Part shown: piece by piece, positions 6,358-15,477 of the stretch | How positions within the stretch are numbered: position 1 is the first letter of the stretch | Layout: each line of letters starts with the position of its first letter | Source: Lentisphaerota bacterium | GTDB lineage: Bacteria > Verrucomicrobiota > Lentisphaeria > Victivallales > Victivallaceae | Direction: 5' to 3' | NCBI GenBank assembly: GCA_015061815.1 | Contig: SUVW01000003.1 | Coordinates: forward strand, 1-64,000 | DNA length: 64,000 nucleotides | Program-made: the position numbers and the translations under genes | The notes under the pieces: model-generated | Databases searched by the model: none | Seen by the model: only the letters and a program-made list of their open reading frames with translations | What the model was told of the DNA's origin: nothing

Positions 6358-9309
6358 TCAGCATTCGATCAATTCACCGCCGGGAACAACTTGCGTGCGC
6401 ACCTTCCCGCCATCGTGAATTTCCAGTTTTCCGTCGCTTTTGTCCCACCAGTTGATATTCAGAGCATAAAGTTTACGCGTACCATCCGGCTGCTCATAAA
6501 CCGCGAAGTTGACATCTTCACTGCCCTGCGCCCACACTTTGCTTTTTTCCGGAGCAACGGCTCTTTTCACCGCCGCTTTCATTGCCGCAGTATAATCATC
6601 GGCGATCGCTGCCGGATAGCAGTCTCCGGCAAAGAACACCACCTGCCCCTGACCGACACGGCGGGTGTGACAACCGGAAACGTGCTGCCAATCACCCAAC
6701 AACTCCTTCAATGCCGGATCATCAGCGTAAATTCCCGGCCCGTTGTGAACAAGGGAAGATGACAAATGGCGCTTGGTCAACAGCAATTCACCGCCGTTTT
6801 TCACGTATTCCAGCATTTTCACGCCATCCCCGGGCTGATAGGTGTGCCAGCCGAGGAAAATGATCGTCCGGTAACTGCTCCAATCACCCTCAAAAGGCAG
6901 CAGATCCACCGGGCCGTAAGGCGTACCGGTATACCATCCCTGCGGAGCTTTCGGGCATGGACAACGGTATATCCACTCATTCAGACTGCGCGGATAGAAG
7001 AGTTTCAACAAATCGAAACTCTTTTCCGCATCACCGAATTGCCACATTTCCCCTTCACGGCACCAGGCGGGAAGTTTTCTTGCACACCAGGCATCAAATC
7101 TGCCTTGAATACATGCCGCCGGTACCACCAGTTTGCCTGAACGCGGATGATTTTCCATGAATTCCCGGAACTTCCGGTGCGCCTGTCGGTGGATCAAACT
7201 GTTGTGACTGAAGCGGTTGTAATCGACATACCCTTTTTCCATCCGCCACAATCCTTCTTCCGTATTGATCTGGGTGACCCCCTGCATATAGCAGGTGGCC
7301 AGAGCGAGGAAATATCTGTCGGCATGTTCCTGTGTATCATGCGGCGTGGAACTCCACTGGGTAGCCAAATGCGCACCAAAACCTTGAGCATTATAGGTTT
7401 GTGAAGCAGCGCGCAGCGAGGCCAAAGTCAATTCCTCCGGTCCGTACATCTGTTCGGAAACCAGAAAATCATATCCGGCCTGAAAAAAGTAGCGGAAGAG
7501 TGTTGACGGCCCGGAGTGACGGTTGGATTCCCCGCGACTGGTCGCCAGATTGTGAACAAAATCTTCTGCCGCCTGACACATATTTTCCGCATTGGTCGGA
7601 TCAAAGAACCACCACGCCCGATTGCCGCTGCGTTTGGGACGGGTATGCGGCTGGATACCGCCGTAATCGACCCGTTTGGCCAGCAGATCTGCGTAAGGTT
7701 CGGGAAGCGGTTCCGGTTTCCACAGCTGATTTTTCCAGTAGTAAAAAGCTCCGTCATTTTCATGAGCCTGCCGTCCGAGATAATATTTGCCGCGCATCAA
7801 CTCTTCCGGAGGGTTGGCATTGCAGCCGGGCAATTCGCGGCCGTCAATCATCAGGGAGTAATACATACCATACTCTTCGAGCAACGCAAGGATTTTCTGC
7901 CACATTTCAGTATTGACATAACGGCTTCCGCCCCAGCGGTAGGATTGCCGGAAACAGATGGAATTGCCGATATTTTCGGCACAATACCACTGGATAAAAC
8001 GTTCCATCTCATCGATCTCTCTGGGGATGAATACGGAATCTCCGGTGGAAAGATACATTCTCTGCCCTTCCGGCACGGCAGCAACTTTCTTTACGGTGAA
8101 AGTGTCGGAAAAGTCTCCGCATGAAAGCGTAAACTGCGCTTCCGCTTCAACAGCCTCCGGCAATCTGATCACATGCAGTCCGGCTTCGGCAAAAGTATAA
8201 CTTTTTCCTGCACTCCGGATGGTGACATTATCACGGCCGGTACGGATCATCACCGGACAAAAGTGCATATCCTCCGGAATATTTTCCCGTACTGCCACGA
8301 TTTCAAAATCATGGTTGCCGTACTCCAGCAATTCCAGCTGCTGAAGCACAAAACCGATCGCATTTTCATAATCATTTTTAAATGTGAATTTCACCGTATG
8401 CTTTCCCGGAGCCAACACTCCGGCCGGCAGTTCATGATCCATTCTCCGGAGGATGGATGTGTACTTGCTGCCGTCAAAAATCACCTTCCCGTCAATTTCG
8501 CAGGAAAATTCCAGATGATCCCGCCGGGAAAAGTTGTCCGCCACGTAATTGTATTTGTTCTCCCGATTCTGGATCAGAGCAAAAGGCGGGATGATATTAT
8601 CCTGATTTTCCGGAGTCAGCCGGGGGGAACCGAAACGGATTTTTCCGGTAACTTCCCTGCCGATGTGGATATTCACGATTATCGCACAGGCATCGGCCGG
8701 AATGATGTACTCCTTTGCAAGTTCACTCCAGCCGGCAGTACCGGGAGCGACATTCAACGTAACAGTTTCATCCGGTTGATCAAATGTATCATTTTCATGA
8801 CGGCCGGATTTGGCCCGGTAAATTTCCATAACAGCGGCAACTTTGCTGCCTTCGGGGACAGACAAATCAGAGGTTTTCACCGGGATGGAAAAAACACAAC
8901 GGTTGACTGCAGTGGAAGAAACGGTTTTATCTTCCGGCAAAACAGCTTTTTCCCCCTCATCGGTTATCAGCGGAGCATCGGGAGTAAAATCTTCACGGTA
9001 AAGTTTTATCCAGGCATTGCGTTCATACTTTTCGCCATGACAATCCACCGCCAGAGCAAAAGTTTCCCGGAAGGTATCTTTCCGGGTCAAAGCATCATCA
9101 ATGCTCATACTGATACTGTAAGGACTGCCCATTTCACACCGCCACTTCCAGAAGTAGTCCGGTTCACCGGCCAGCAGCAATGCATGCGCGACCGGGAAAT
9201 CCCGTTCCGGCACTTCAAATGTATATTCAAAACTGCCGGTCGCCGGAATATAACCGGTACGGTCACCGCTGGCATAACTCAACAATATCTGACGGTTGAA
9301 AAACTGCAT
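6358..9309 (-). CDS. Large orphan glycosidase-like protein of unknown specificity
   Basis: The 983-aa protein has no signal peptide, so it should be cytoplasmic. Residues about 1-400 look like beta-sandwich modules. From about 430 there is a barrel-like stretch (AENIGNSICFRQSYRWGGSR, GMYYSLMIDGRELPG). Residues about 830-960 resemble the glutamine-amidotransferase-like domain that follows the barrel in GH42-type enzymes (IFLGWHTYQPGDGVKMLEYV, GGELLLTKRHL). I cannot place it in a named GH family, and no catalytic pair is certain. It stands alone, with a good SD (CAAGGAGTGATCT) before the ATG, and is transcribed toward the polysaccharide locus. Function is inferred from architecture only. Confidence 0.6.
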   Translation of the reverse strand: MQFFNRQILLSYASGDRTGYIPATGSFEYTFEVPERDFPVAHALLLAGEPDYFWKWRCEMGSPYSISMSIDDALTRKDTFRETFALAVDCHGEKYERNAWIKLYREDFTPDAPLITDEGEKAVLPEDKTVSSTAVNRCVFSIPVKTSDLSVPEGSKVAAVMEIYRAKSGRHENDTFDQPDETVTLNVAPGTAGWSELAKEYIIPADACAIIVNIHIGREVTGKIRFGSPRLTPENQDNIIPPFALIQNRENKYNYVADNFSRRDHLEFSCEIDGKVIFDGSKYTSILRRMDHELPAGVLAPGKHTVKFTFKNDYENAIGFVLQQLELLEYGNHDFEIVAVRENIPEDMHFCPVMIRTGRDNVTIRSAGKSYTFAEAGLHVIRLPEAVEAEAQFTLSCGDFSDTFTVKKVAAVPEGQRMYLSTGDSVFIPREIDEMERFIQWYCAENIGNSICFRQSYRWGGSRYVNTEMWQKILALLEEYGMYYSLMIDGRELPGCNANPPEELMRGKYYLGRQAHENDGAFYYWKNQLWKPEPLPEPYADLLAKRVDYGGIQPHTRPKRSGNRAWWFFDPTNAENMCQAAEDFVHNLATSRGESNRHSGPSTLFRYFFQAGYDFLVSEQMYGPEELTLASLRAASQTYNAQGFGAHLATQWSSTPHDTQEHADRYFLALATCYMQGVTQINTEEGLWRMEKGYVDYNRFSHNSLIHRQAHRKFREFMENHPRSGKLVVPAACIQGRFDAWCARKLPAWCREGEMWQFGDAEKSFDLLKLFYPRSLNEWIYRCPCPKAPQGWYTGTPYGPVDLLPFEGDWSSYRTIIFLGWHTYQPGDGVKMLEYVKNGGELLLTKRHLSSSLVHNGPGIYADDPALKELLGDWQHVSGCHTRRVGQGQVVFFAGDCYPAAIADDYTAAMKAAVKRAVAPEKSKVWAQGSEDVNFAVYEQPDGTRKLYALNINWWDKSDGKLEIHDGGKVRTQVVPGGELIEC

Positions 9310-9431
9310 AGATCACTCCTTGTTTTGGACAAAGTAAATTTCGTTTTGCTCTTAAAATAACATCATAAATATTTTTTACAACCACAAGAATACAAAATTG
9401 CATGATTTTATGCAAATTCTCACAAATCATT

Positions 9432-10502
9432 TCAATCGAAAGGAATTTTCAGCTGCTCAAAAGCTATCTCTCCGGCAGGAGACAATTGGGAAATACCGAC
9501 TCCCACCAGACGCACCGGACGGCTTCCGGCGGCGGTTTTTGCCAGAAGTTTGACCGCCATATTACCGATCAGAAGGCCGTCGGAAGCCGGAGTTGTCAAT
9601 GGCATTGACCGGGTGACGGTTTGGAAATCAGAGTATTTCAATTTGATAAACACGGATGAACCGGCCAGATCTTTAGCGGCGGCCCGTCGGCCGACTTTGC
9701 GCCCGAGCATCCGCAGCAGCACCCGGATTTCCCGCAGATCCCGGCAATCATTGGGTAACGTCAATTCCCGGCTGATGGATTTGGGATCACCCTCCAATTC
9801 AACCGGCCGGTCATCCACCCCCCGGACGATACCATAGTAAAAGATCCCGGCTTTACCGAAGAGTGACTTCAATATTTCCGGAGAAAGTTTTTTCAAATCC
9901 CGTCCGCTCCGGACATTGATCGCATGCAATTTTTCCACACCGACCTTACCGATGCCGTAGAATTTCTCGATCGGCAGCTGATCAAGAAACCCCGGAGCAT
10001 CCGCCGGAGTGATCAGGGTCAATCCGGCAGGTTTGCGGAAATCTGAAGCGGTCTTGGCCAGAAATTTATTGTAAGATACTCCCGCCGAAGCGGTCAATCC
10101 GACGGCATTGAAAATATCCCGCTGCAGTTTTTCAGCTGTCTGACGGGCAGTATCCAGATCCGGGCATAAGTCCGTTACATCCAGATACGCTTCATCTATC
10201 GACATTGGCTCCACCAGCGGTGTCAAACGGAAAAATTCCTGCCGTATAATTTTGGATATCCGCTGATAGCGGCGGTGATCCGGTTCAATAAAAACCGCCT
10301 GCGGGCACAGACGCAGGGCGGTGGAACTGGGCATCGCTGAATGCACTCCGAATTTACGGGCCTCATAAGAACAGGTCGATACCACGCCCCGCCGCTGCGG
10401 TGCGCCGCCGACAATCACCGGTTTGCCCCGCAATTCCGGACGTTCCAATTGTTCAACGGAAGCAAAAAAAGCATCCATATCGACGTGTATTATTTTCCGC
10501 AT
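9432..10502 (-). CDS. dinB: DNA polymerase IV (Y-family translesion polymerase)
   Basis: This enzyme performs low-fidelity bypass of damaged template bases. The N-terminal IIHVDMDAFFASVEQ (first metal Asp) and MSIDEAYLDVTD near residue 100 (catalytic SIDE) are the Y-family palm motifs. GVSYNKFLAKTASDFRKP follows, then the helix-hairpin-helix thumb (FYGIGKVGVEKLHAI) and the little-finger domain. Length (356 aa) is normal. The start codon overlaps the end of the upstream cca gene by 13 bp, so the two are coupled. A weak hairpin (TTGCAT/ATGCAA, 9398-9415) lies past the stop. Confidence 0.96.
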   Translation of the reverse strand: MRKIIHVDMDAFFASVEQLERPELRGKPVIVGGAPQRRGVVSTCSYEARKFGVHSAMPSSTALRLCPQAVFIEPDHRRYQRISKIIRQEFFRLTPLVEPMSIDEAYLDVTDLCPDLDTARQTAEKLQRDIFNAVGLTASAGVSYNKFLAKTASDFRKPAGLTLITPADAPGFLDQLPIEKFYGIGKVGVEKLHAINVRSGRDLKKLSPEILKSLFGKAGIFYYGIVRGVDDRPVELEGDPKSISRELTLPNDCRDLREIRVLLRMLGRKVGRRAAAKDLAGSSVFIKLKYSDFQTVTRSMPLTTPASDGLLIGNMAVKLLAKTAAGSRPVRLVGVGISQLSPAGEIAFEQLKIPFD

Positions 10503-11848
10503 AACAACTTATCCAAAAACTCCAAAGCCTGACTTTGCGTGGTGAATTCTCCGGCCAGTTGAGCTTCAAAACAACTGTTGAGGATATCTTTGAATCCCGG
10601 TCCCGGCGGCAAACCGCGTGCGACCAGATGCCGCCCCATCACCAATGGTTCCGGGGCGCGGTCGGCGATTGCCAGCTGCCGGCAGCGGTCACGGAAAATA
10701 TCCACCTTTTCCAAACGGGAAATGCGTTCAGTTTCACTCATTGCTATGCCGCGCACATCCGCTTCAGCCAGATCGGCCAGCAGATCCGGACGTTTGACCT
10801 GCATAGCCAATTTCCGGTATGCCCGGTCCGAAGCGTTGCCATCCGCCAGCTGCCAGGGATGCATGTGGTGGGCGATCAACGGTATCACCCCGGCAATCAG
10901 AGCCGGACTCTGCCAGATGGAGGAAATAAATCTTTCTGCCGGAACAGTAAGAGTATCATGCCCGCGACTGGTGATCCTGCCGTCAGCTTCTTTCACCGTG
11001 CAGAGAGCTTTGCCGAAGTCGTGACAGAGAGCTGCCAGCATGAATGTCAGGGCATCCGGCTGTTTTCCTCTCATCGCTGCTGCCGCTTGAGTTACCAGCA
11101 AAGTGTGATCCCAGACATCGCCTTCCGGATGCCAGAGCGGATTTTGCGGACAACCGATCAATGCTGCAAGTTCCGGATAAAAATCCACCCAGCGGCACTC
11201 CCGCAGGAAATTCAATGCTGCAACCATATATCTGCCATACAGCAGAAGCTTTTCCCACTCCTGTGCTATACGTTCCCTGGCCAATTCGTGCTGGGACAGA
11301 CCGGTACACAATCCGACAGTACTTTTATCCGGCACCAAACCGAAGCGGCCGATAAACTGCATTCCGCGCAAAACCCGCAGCGGATCTTCGGCAAAAGCCG
11401 CCGAAACATGGCGCAAACGTTTTTCCTGCAGATCCTTGCGGCCGTTATGCGGGTCGATGATCTCTCCGGTAAGAGCATCCTGCATGATCGCGTTGACCGT
11501 GAAATCCCTCCGGGCAGAGGCGGAAAAAAAATCCATCTGCGGATCAAATTCGACCATGAACCCCTTATGCCCGCTGCCGGTTTTGTTCTCCCGCCGGGGA
11601 AAAGCGATGTCGATGTCAAAGTGCCGCACTTTCAACACTCCGAAACTCATTCCTACCGCATCGACATCACAAACCGGAGCCAATGCCCGGAGCAGCCGGT
11701 CATGATCCAATCCGTAAACTTCCAGATCGTAATCTTTTACCGGAATTCCGAGCAGACCGTCCCTGACGCACCCGCCGGCCAGCATGGCACGTCCACCGGC
11801 CCGGCGTATCGCCAGAGCGATTTCTGTAACTTTGACTTTGTTTTCCAT
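10490..11848 (-). CDS. cca: CCA tRNA nucleotidyltransferase with HD domain
   Basis: This is a class II nucleotidyltransferase that adds or repairs the 3'-CCA of tRNA. MLAGGCVRDGLLG and VKDYDLEVYG give the catalytic GG and DxD-like residues. SARRDFTVNAIMQD and DPLRVLRGMQFIGRF are family motifs. LCHDFGKA is an HD phosphohydrolase motif in the C-terminal half, as in enterobacterial-type Cca. The ORF track starts at 11890, but MENKVKVTEIA at 11848 gives the usual N-terminus. It could be a poly(A) polymerase of the same superfamily, but the HD domain favours CCA-adding. It is the first gene of a pair with dinB. Confidence 0.9.
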   Translation of the reverse strand: MENKVKVTEIALAIRRAGGRAMLAGGCVRDGLLGIPVKDYDLEVYGLDHDRLLRALAPVCDVDAVGMSFGVLKVRHFDIDIAFPRRENKTGSGHKGFMVEFDPQMDFFSASARRDFTVNAIMQDALTGEIIDPHNGRKDLQEKRLRHVSAAFAEDPLRVLRGMQFIGRFGLVPDKSTVGLCTGLSQHELARERIAQEWEKLLLYGRYMVAALNFLRECRWVDFYPELAALIGCPQNPLWHPEGDVWDHTLLVTQAAAAMRGKQPDALTFMLAALCHDFGKALCTVKEADGRITSRGHDTLTVPAERFISSIWQSPALIAGVIPLIAHHMHPWQLADGNASDRAYRKLAMQVKRPDLLADLAEADVRGIAMSETERISRLEKVDIFRDRCRQLAIADRAPEPLVMGRHLVARGLPPGPGFKDILNSCFEAQLAGEFTTQSQALEFLDKLLCGK

Positions 11849-11969
11849 ACAGATAATATAACCGCTTCCGGCAATTTTTGCAAAAGTCATTCAATAAAGA
11901 GAACCGGATTTTTACACGGTTTTATCAGCCGCGCCGCCGAATAATATGAGTGATTGCCCTTTGAAACAT

Positions 11970-11998
11970 TTGCATTGTTGCCCATAAGGTGATATTGT
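11970..11998 (+). promoter_or_regulatory. Sigma70-like promoter for the NTF2-like gene
   Basis: TTGCAT, 17 bp, TATTGT, ending 87 bp before the ATG at 12086. The rest of the 11849-12085 gap shows nothing else recognisable. Confidence 0.45.
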
Positions 11999-12085
11999 AT
12001 ATCTGAAGCAATTTCAAAAGTTTTCAAAAACTACTGAAATTATTTCCATGATCGTGTCACATTTTTACCGGGAAGGATTTGCTTT

Positions 12086-12688
12086 ATGAATAAATTTTGC
12101 TGGATGCTCACTCTTTTTTGCGCCATCTTCCATGTCGGGATATCCGCCGCCGGGACCCCGCCGGCGGCAGCCGTATCAAATGCCGAACATCAGGCGGCAA
12201 TAACCAAAGTGCTGATCGAACACCGGAGTGCAGTAATGACTCTGAATCTGAAAAAAATGCTCACCGTATGTTCCAAAGATTACCGCGAAACCGCATGGAA
12301 CGGGAAAATACAAACTTATGATGATTTTCTGAAAATCGCCAAAGCCTTTGACGCTATCCGCAACAGTGACGATCTGGAAACAGTTGTTGAAAATGCCATG
12401 ATCATCCAGAATGAAGTTATCAGCGACCGGCAGAGAGAACATGCCGCCTCCCTGAAAAAAACAGCAAAAGCCAGAGAAATCATCGACACAGTGCGTAAAA
12501 ATCTTGATACTATGATCACCGCCGGTTCAGCTTCGGCACGATATATCAGGATCCGGGATATCCGCATCGACGGGGAAAAAGCTTCGGCAGTATGCGAATT
12601 GCAGATGCCGGATGGCTCTGCAGGTTACCGGCGCGATTGTTCTCTGATCCTGCATCGCGGTCAATGGCTGGTGCAGCAAGTCAGATAA
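12086..12688 (+). CDS. Secreted NTF2-like (SnoaL-type) protein
   Basis: A signal peptide (MNKFCWMLTLFCAIFHVGIS, cut near SAAG) precedes a domain of about 175 aa with the cone-fold pattern of NTF2-like proteins. An N-terminal helix (EHQAAITKVLIEHRSAVMTL) is followed by MLTVCSKDYRET and a C-terminal beta-strand ending DCSLILHRGQWLVQQV. Such domains bind small ligands or act as scaffolds; no catalytic residues are evident. It is periplasmic or outside the cell. It lies alone, with its own promoter candidate. The fold call is fairly secure; the function is unknown. Confidence 0.7.
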   Translation: MNKFCWMLTLFCAIFHVGISAAGTPPAAAVSNAEHQAAITKVLIEHRSAVMTLNLKKMLTVCSKDYRETAWNGKIQTYDDFLKIAKAFDAIRNSDDLETVVENAMIIQNEVISDRQREHAASLKKTAKAREIIDTVRKNLDTMITAGSASARYIRIRDIRIDGEKASAVCELQMPDGSAGYRRDCSLILHRGQWLVQQVR

Positions 12689-12726
12689 ACGGAGGAAATT
12701 TCAAAACCACTCAACCGTTTTTCAAG

Positions 12727-12755
12727 TTGTAAAACCGCAAGTTTTGTGGTATATT
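12727..12755 (+). promoter_or_regulatory. Sigma70-like promoter for the lipoprotein-nrdR-rlmI operon
   Basis: TTGTAA, 17 bp, TATATT, about 40 bp upstream of the lipoprotein ATG at 12797. Confidence 0.5.
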
Positions 12756-12796
12756 ATATGTGATGATGCGAAATTGGATATTTGGTGGAGAGAACA

Positions 12797-13837
12797 ATGA
12801 AATTTTCCTGGTTTATCTGTCTGGCGATTTTATTCATATCCGGTTGCGGTCACACTCCGGTACGTCATGTTTATCCGGCTGCACTGCCGCCGGAAACCGC
12901 TGAACCGGCAGTATCTGCCGCACGGGCCGAAGCTTTCAAAAAAGTTCTCGCTCCGGCCGCTGTCCGGGGGGTGGTTCTTTATCCTTCTGCTTTCGGAGAG
13001 CGTTTTGATGACCGCACGATCCTGCAGACGGTCAGCCGTCTCGGTTTCAACCGCATCTATTGCCACTTGACCAGTGAACAGCAGCTTGATGACAGACTTA
13101 CCGGATTTCTGACCGCTGCCGGGAAGTATGATATCCCGGTGGAAATCGTGTTTTCCCAGGCAGACTTTTACCGGCGGTACCGGGGCAACCGGCTGATACG
13201 CAACTGCCTGATCCAATATCCGGATATTACCGGAGCAGTAGAGGAACTTATTGAATATCAGCAGGAACTGCCGGAAAATGTCAAAATTTCCGGAGTGACT
13301 GTAATTCTCACTCCGCACCTTTTCAATGGCGACAATGTCGAACGTATTCAGGGAAAGATCTACAGCTGGAGCGACGACCGGTACGGTATCGGCCGGGATA
13401 ATGACATGCTTATGCAGGAGAGCTTGACACTGGCCGGAAAGATCGCCGCCCTGCCAGGGATAATGCCGCTGACCATCGCCATTGCCGACTTTTACCACGA
13501 TCGTGCCGCCGCCGGAGAATTATCCTGCGGCAAAGTGACAGATTTCTTTGCACCGGCAAAAAAAGTTGCCGTGATCTCTTCCGGCAATCTGCCCAGCAAG
13601 CTGCCGGGCAATGTCAGTGATGAATTGGCCGCCGCTCCGGCCGGAAAAAAAATCCTGATATTCGTACCGCTGGCCGAACATACTTCTGTGGATAACGGGA
13701 AATTACGGCGGCGCAACTGGAATGATTTTCAAAGATCAATAAATAACCTTATCCGCAAATCTGCCGCCAGTCCGGCATTTGGCGGAGTAATAATTTCCCC
13801 ACTGTCTGTGGTTGAATTTTTGCGTCAGGAGAAGTAA
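12797..13837 (+). CDS. Lipoprotein of unknown function, TIM-barrel-like
   Basis: The N-terminus MKFSWFICLAILFISGCGHT is a lipoprotein signal with lipobox ISGC. The ATG at 12797 has a GGTGGAGAG Shine-Dalgarno; the TTG at 12782 in the ORF track is upstream of it. The mature part (about 325 aa) alternates predicted strands and helices (RGVVLYPSAFG, GFNRIYCHLTSEQ, YDIPVEIVFSQADFYRRY), suggesting a TIM-barrel related to glycosidase-like or DUF lipoproteins. I do not recognise a family. It is followed 2 bp later by nrdR, so it is in the same transcript, though no functional link is apparent. Confidence 0.6.
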   Translation: MKFSWFICLAILFISGCGHTPVRHVYPAALPPETAEPAVSAARAEAFKKVLAPAAVRGVVLYPSAFGERFDDRTILQTVSRLGFNRIYCHLTSEQQLDDRLTGFLTAAGKYDIPVEIVFSQADFYRRYRGNRLIRNCLIQYPDITGAVEELIEYQQELPENVKISGVTVILTPHLFNGDNVERIQGKIYSWSDDRYGIGRDNDMLMQESLTLAGKIAALPGIMPLTIAIADFYHDRAAAGELSCGKVTDFFAPAKKVAVISSGNLPSKLPGNVSDELAAAPAGKKILIFVPLAEHTSVDNGKLRRRNWNDFQRSINNLIRKSAASPAFGGVIISPLSVVEFLRQEK

Positions 13838-13839
13838 TT

Positions 13840-14289
13840 ATGCGCTGTCCGAAGTGCGGATGCAGTGATGATAAAGTGATCGATTCACGAAGTGTAAAAG
13901 ATGGTTTCGGTGTCCGTCGCCGACGGGAATGCATCCAATGCAATTACCGTTTCACCACGCTGGAAAGTGTCAGTCCGGAAGAGTTGAAAGTCATCAAAAA
14001 GGATGGTACCCGCGAAGAATTCGATATCGCCAAATTGCGCCGGGGCATCGACCATGCCTGTTACAAACGCAATGTATCATCGGCAGAGATCGACCGGATG
14101 GCCGGAGAAATCGCCTCCTCAATACAGCAGGACTTCGACAAAGAAGTGCCCAGTGCCGAGATCGGCAACCGGGTAATGACAGTTTTGCGGCAGGTCGATG
14201 AAGTGGCCTTTGTCCGTTTTGCCTCGGTATACCGGAAATTCACTGACGCGGCAGACTTCATCGAAGAGATCAGGGAGCTGAAAAAGTGA
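13840..14289 (+). CDS. nrdR: Transcriptional repressor NrdR
   Basis: NrdR represses ribonucleotide reductase genes in response to (d)ATP. The N-terminal zinc ribbon has CPKCGC at residues 3-8 and CIQC near residue 32, with the invariant DSR and RRRREC between them. An ATP-cone domain follows (VIKKDGTREEFDIAKLRRGI) and extends to the typical FVRFASVYRKFTDAADF ending. Length (149 aa) is exactly that of the family. The stop overlaps the GTG start of the methyltransferase gene. No ribonucleotide reductase gene lies in the window, so its targets are elsewhere. Confidence 0.97.
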   Translation: MRCPKCGCSDDKVIDSRSVKDGFGVRRRRECIQCNYRFTTLESVSPEELKVIKKDGTREEFDIAKLRRGIDHACYKRNVSSAEIDRMAGEIASSIQQDFDKEVPSAEIGNRVMTVLRQVDEVAFVRFASVYRKFTDAADFIEEIRELKK

Positions 14290-15470
14290 CCCGGATACAT
14301 CTGCTCCCGGGACGGGAAAAAGCACTTCTCCGCCACCATCCCTGGATTTTCGAAGGGGCACTGAAAGAGAAAAATGCTTCCATTCCCGCCGGAGAAACAG
14401 TGCTTGTCTGCAACCACCGGGATGAACCGCTGGCAGTCGGCGCATGGTCACCGGCATCCCAACTGCGCATCCGGGTCTGGAGCTTTGATCCGGATCGAGC
14501 CATCGACCGGGAATTTTTCCGTGACAGAATATCTCAAGCGATCTCTTTGCGCCGTAAACTCGGAGTTCTGCAGCCGGATGGCGGCTGCCGGCTGATCTAT
14601 TCTGAAAGCGACCGCCTGCCAGGTGTGATCGTTGACCTCTATGCCGGATTCGCGGCGGTGCAATTTTTGAGTGCCGGTGCGGAATTTCACCGGGACACCA
14701 TCACGCAGCTCCTGCTGGAACAACCCTGTATTTGCGGAGTTTTTGAGCGTTCTGATGCCGCCATCCGCAAAAAAGAATCTCTTGCCAGCCGCACCGGTCA
14801 TCTCGGTGGAAGTGCTTTGCCGGACTCTCTGCGGATCGTGGAAGACGGCTTGATCTTTGAAACTGATCTGCGCGAAGGACAGAAGACCGGATTTTATTTT
14901 GATCTGCGCTCCGCACGGCAGAAAATACGGCAGACAGCCAATGGCAAAAAAGTGCTGAATATGTTCTCATATACCGGCGGATTCGCCTGTGCCGCCCTGG
15001 CCGGAGGAGCAAAAAGCGTCCTGAATGCCGATTCTTCGGCCCCGGCATTGGAACAGTGCCGTAAAAATCTGGAACTTAACGGCTTTACGGAAAATTATGA
15101 AAATATTTGCGCTGATGTTTTTCAGCTGCTCCGGCAATTTGAACGCGACGGCAGAACTTTTGACCTGATCATCCTCGATCCCCCGAAGCTTATCCCGAAT
15201 AAATCTGCCGTAATGCGCGGCTGCCGGGCATATCAGGATTTGGCCAGGATCGGCTTCAAACTGCTCAATCCCGGCGGGATGCTCGCCAATTTCTCCTGTT
15301 CCGGTGCGATGGATATGCCGCTTTTTCAGAAAATCACCGCCGATGGCGCACTGCAGGCCGGAAGGAATGCCAGAATAATCCACCGTTTTGAACAATCTCC
15401 GGATCATCCGACACTGCTCACCGTGCCGGAAACTTTTTATCTCAAAGGGCTGCTCTCAATTGTCGATTGA
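14286..15470 (+). CDS. rlmI: Class I SAM-dependent rRNA methyltransferase (RlmI-like)
   Basis: RlmI methylates cytosine 1962 of 23S rRNA (m5C). The N-terminal PUA-like segment has LLPGREKALLRHHPWIFEGA. Residues about 190-330 form the Rossmann methyltransferase: EGQKTGFYFDLRSAR, KVLNMFSYTGGFACAALAGG (SAM loop) and LIILDPPKL. The catalytic-site Cys lies in NFSCSGAMD, as in the family. GTG start, overlapping the nrdR stop. The RlmI subgroup is likely; RlmK/RlmO-like relatives are possible, hence moderate certainty about the exact target base. Confidence 0.88.
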   Translation: MTRIHLLPGREKALLRHHPWIFEGALKEKNASIPAGETVLVCNHRDEPLAVGAWSPASQLRIRVWSFDPDRAIDREFFRDRISQAISLRRKLGVLQPDGGCRLIYSESDRLPGVIVDLYAGFAAVQFLSAGAEFHRDTITQLLLEQPCICGVFERSDAAIRKKESLASRTGHLGGSALPDSLRIVEDGLIFETDLREGQKTGFYFDLRSARQKIRQTANGKKVLNMFSYTGGFACAALAGGAKSVLNADSSAPALEQCRKNLELNGFTENYENICADVFQLLRQFERDGRTFDLIILDPPKLIPNKSAVMRGCRAYQDLARIGFKLLNPGGMLANFSCSGAMDMPLFQKITADGALQAGRNARIIHRFEQSPDHPTLLTVPETFYLKGLLSIVD

Positions 15471-15477
15471 ATCCCGG

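Noticed and set aside
9333-9350. LacI-like operator before the 983-aa gene (gtaaatttcgttttgctc)
   Set aside because: It contains an ATTTCG half-site, but the two arms do not pair as a palindrome.
8173-9360. 395-aa plus-strand ORF
   Set aside because: Antisense to the 983-aa protein gene, which has a good SD and long open frame.
9398-9415. Terminator after dinB (TTGCAT-N6-ATGCAA)
   Set aside because: The stem is only 6 bp and AT-rich, with a short T-run; too weak to list as a terminator.
10535-11944. 469-aa plus-strand ORF
   Set aside because: Antisense to cca, whose motifs are unambiguous.
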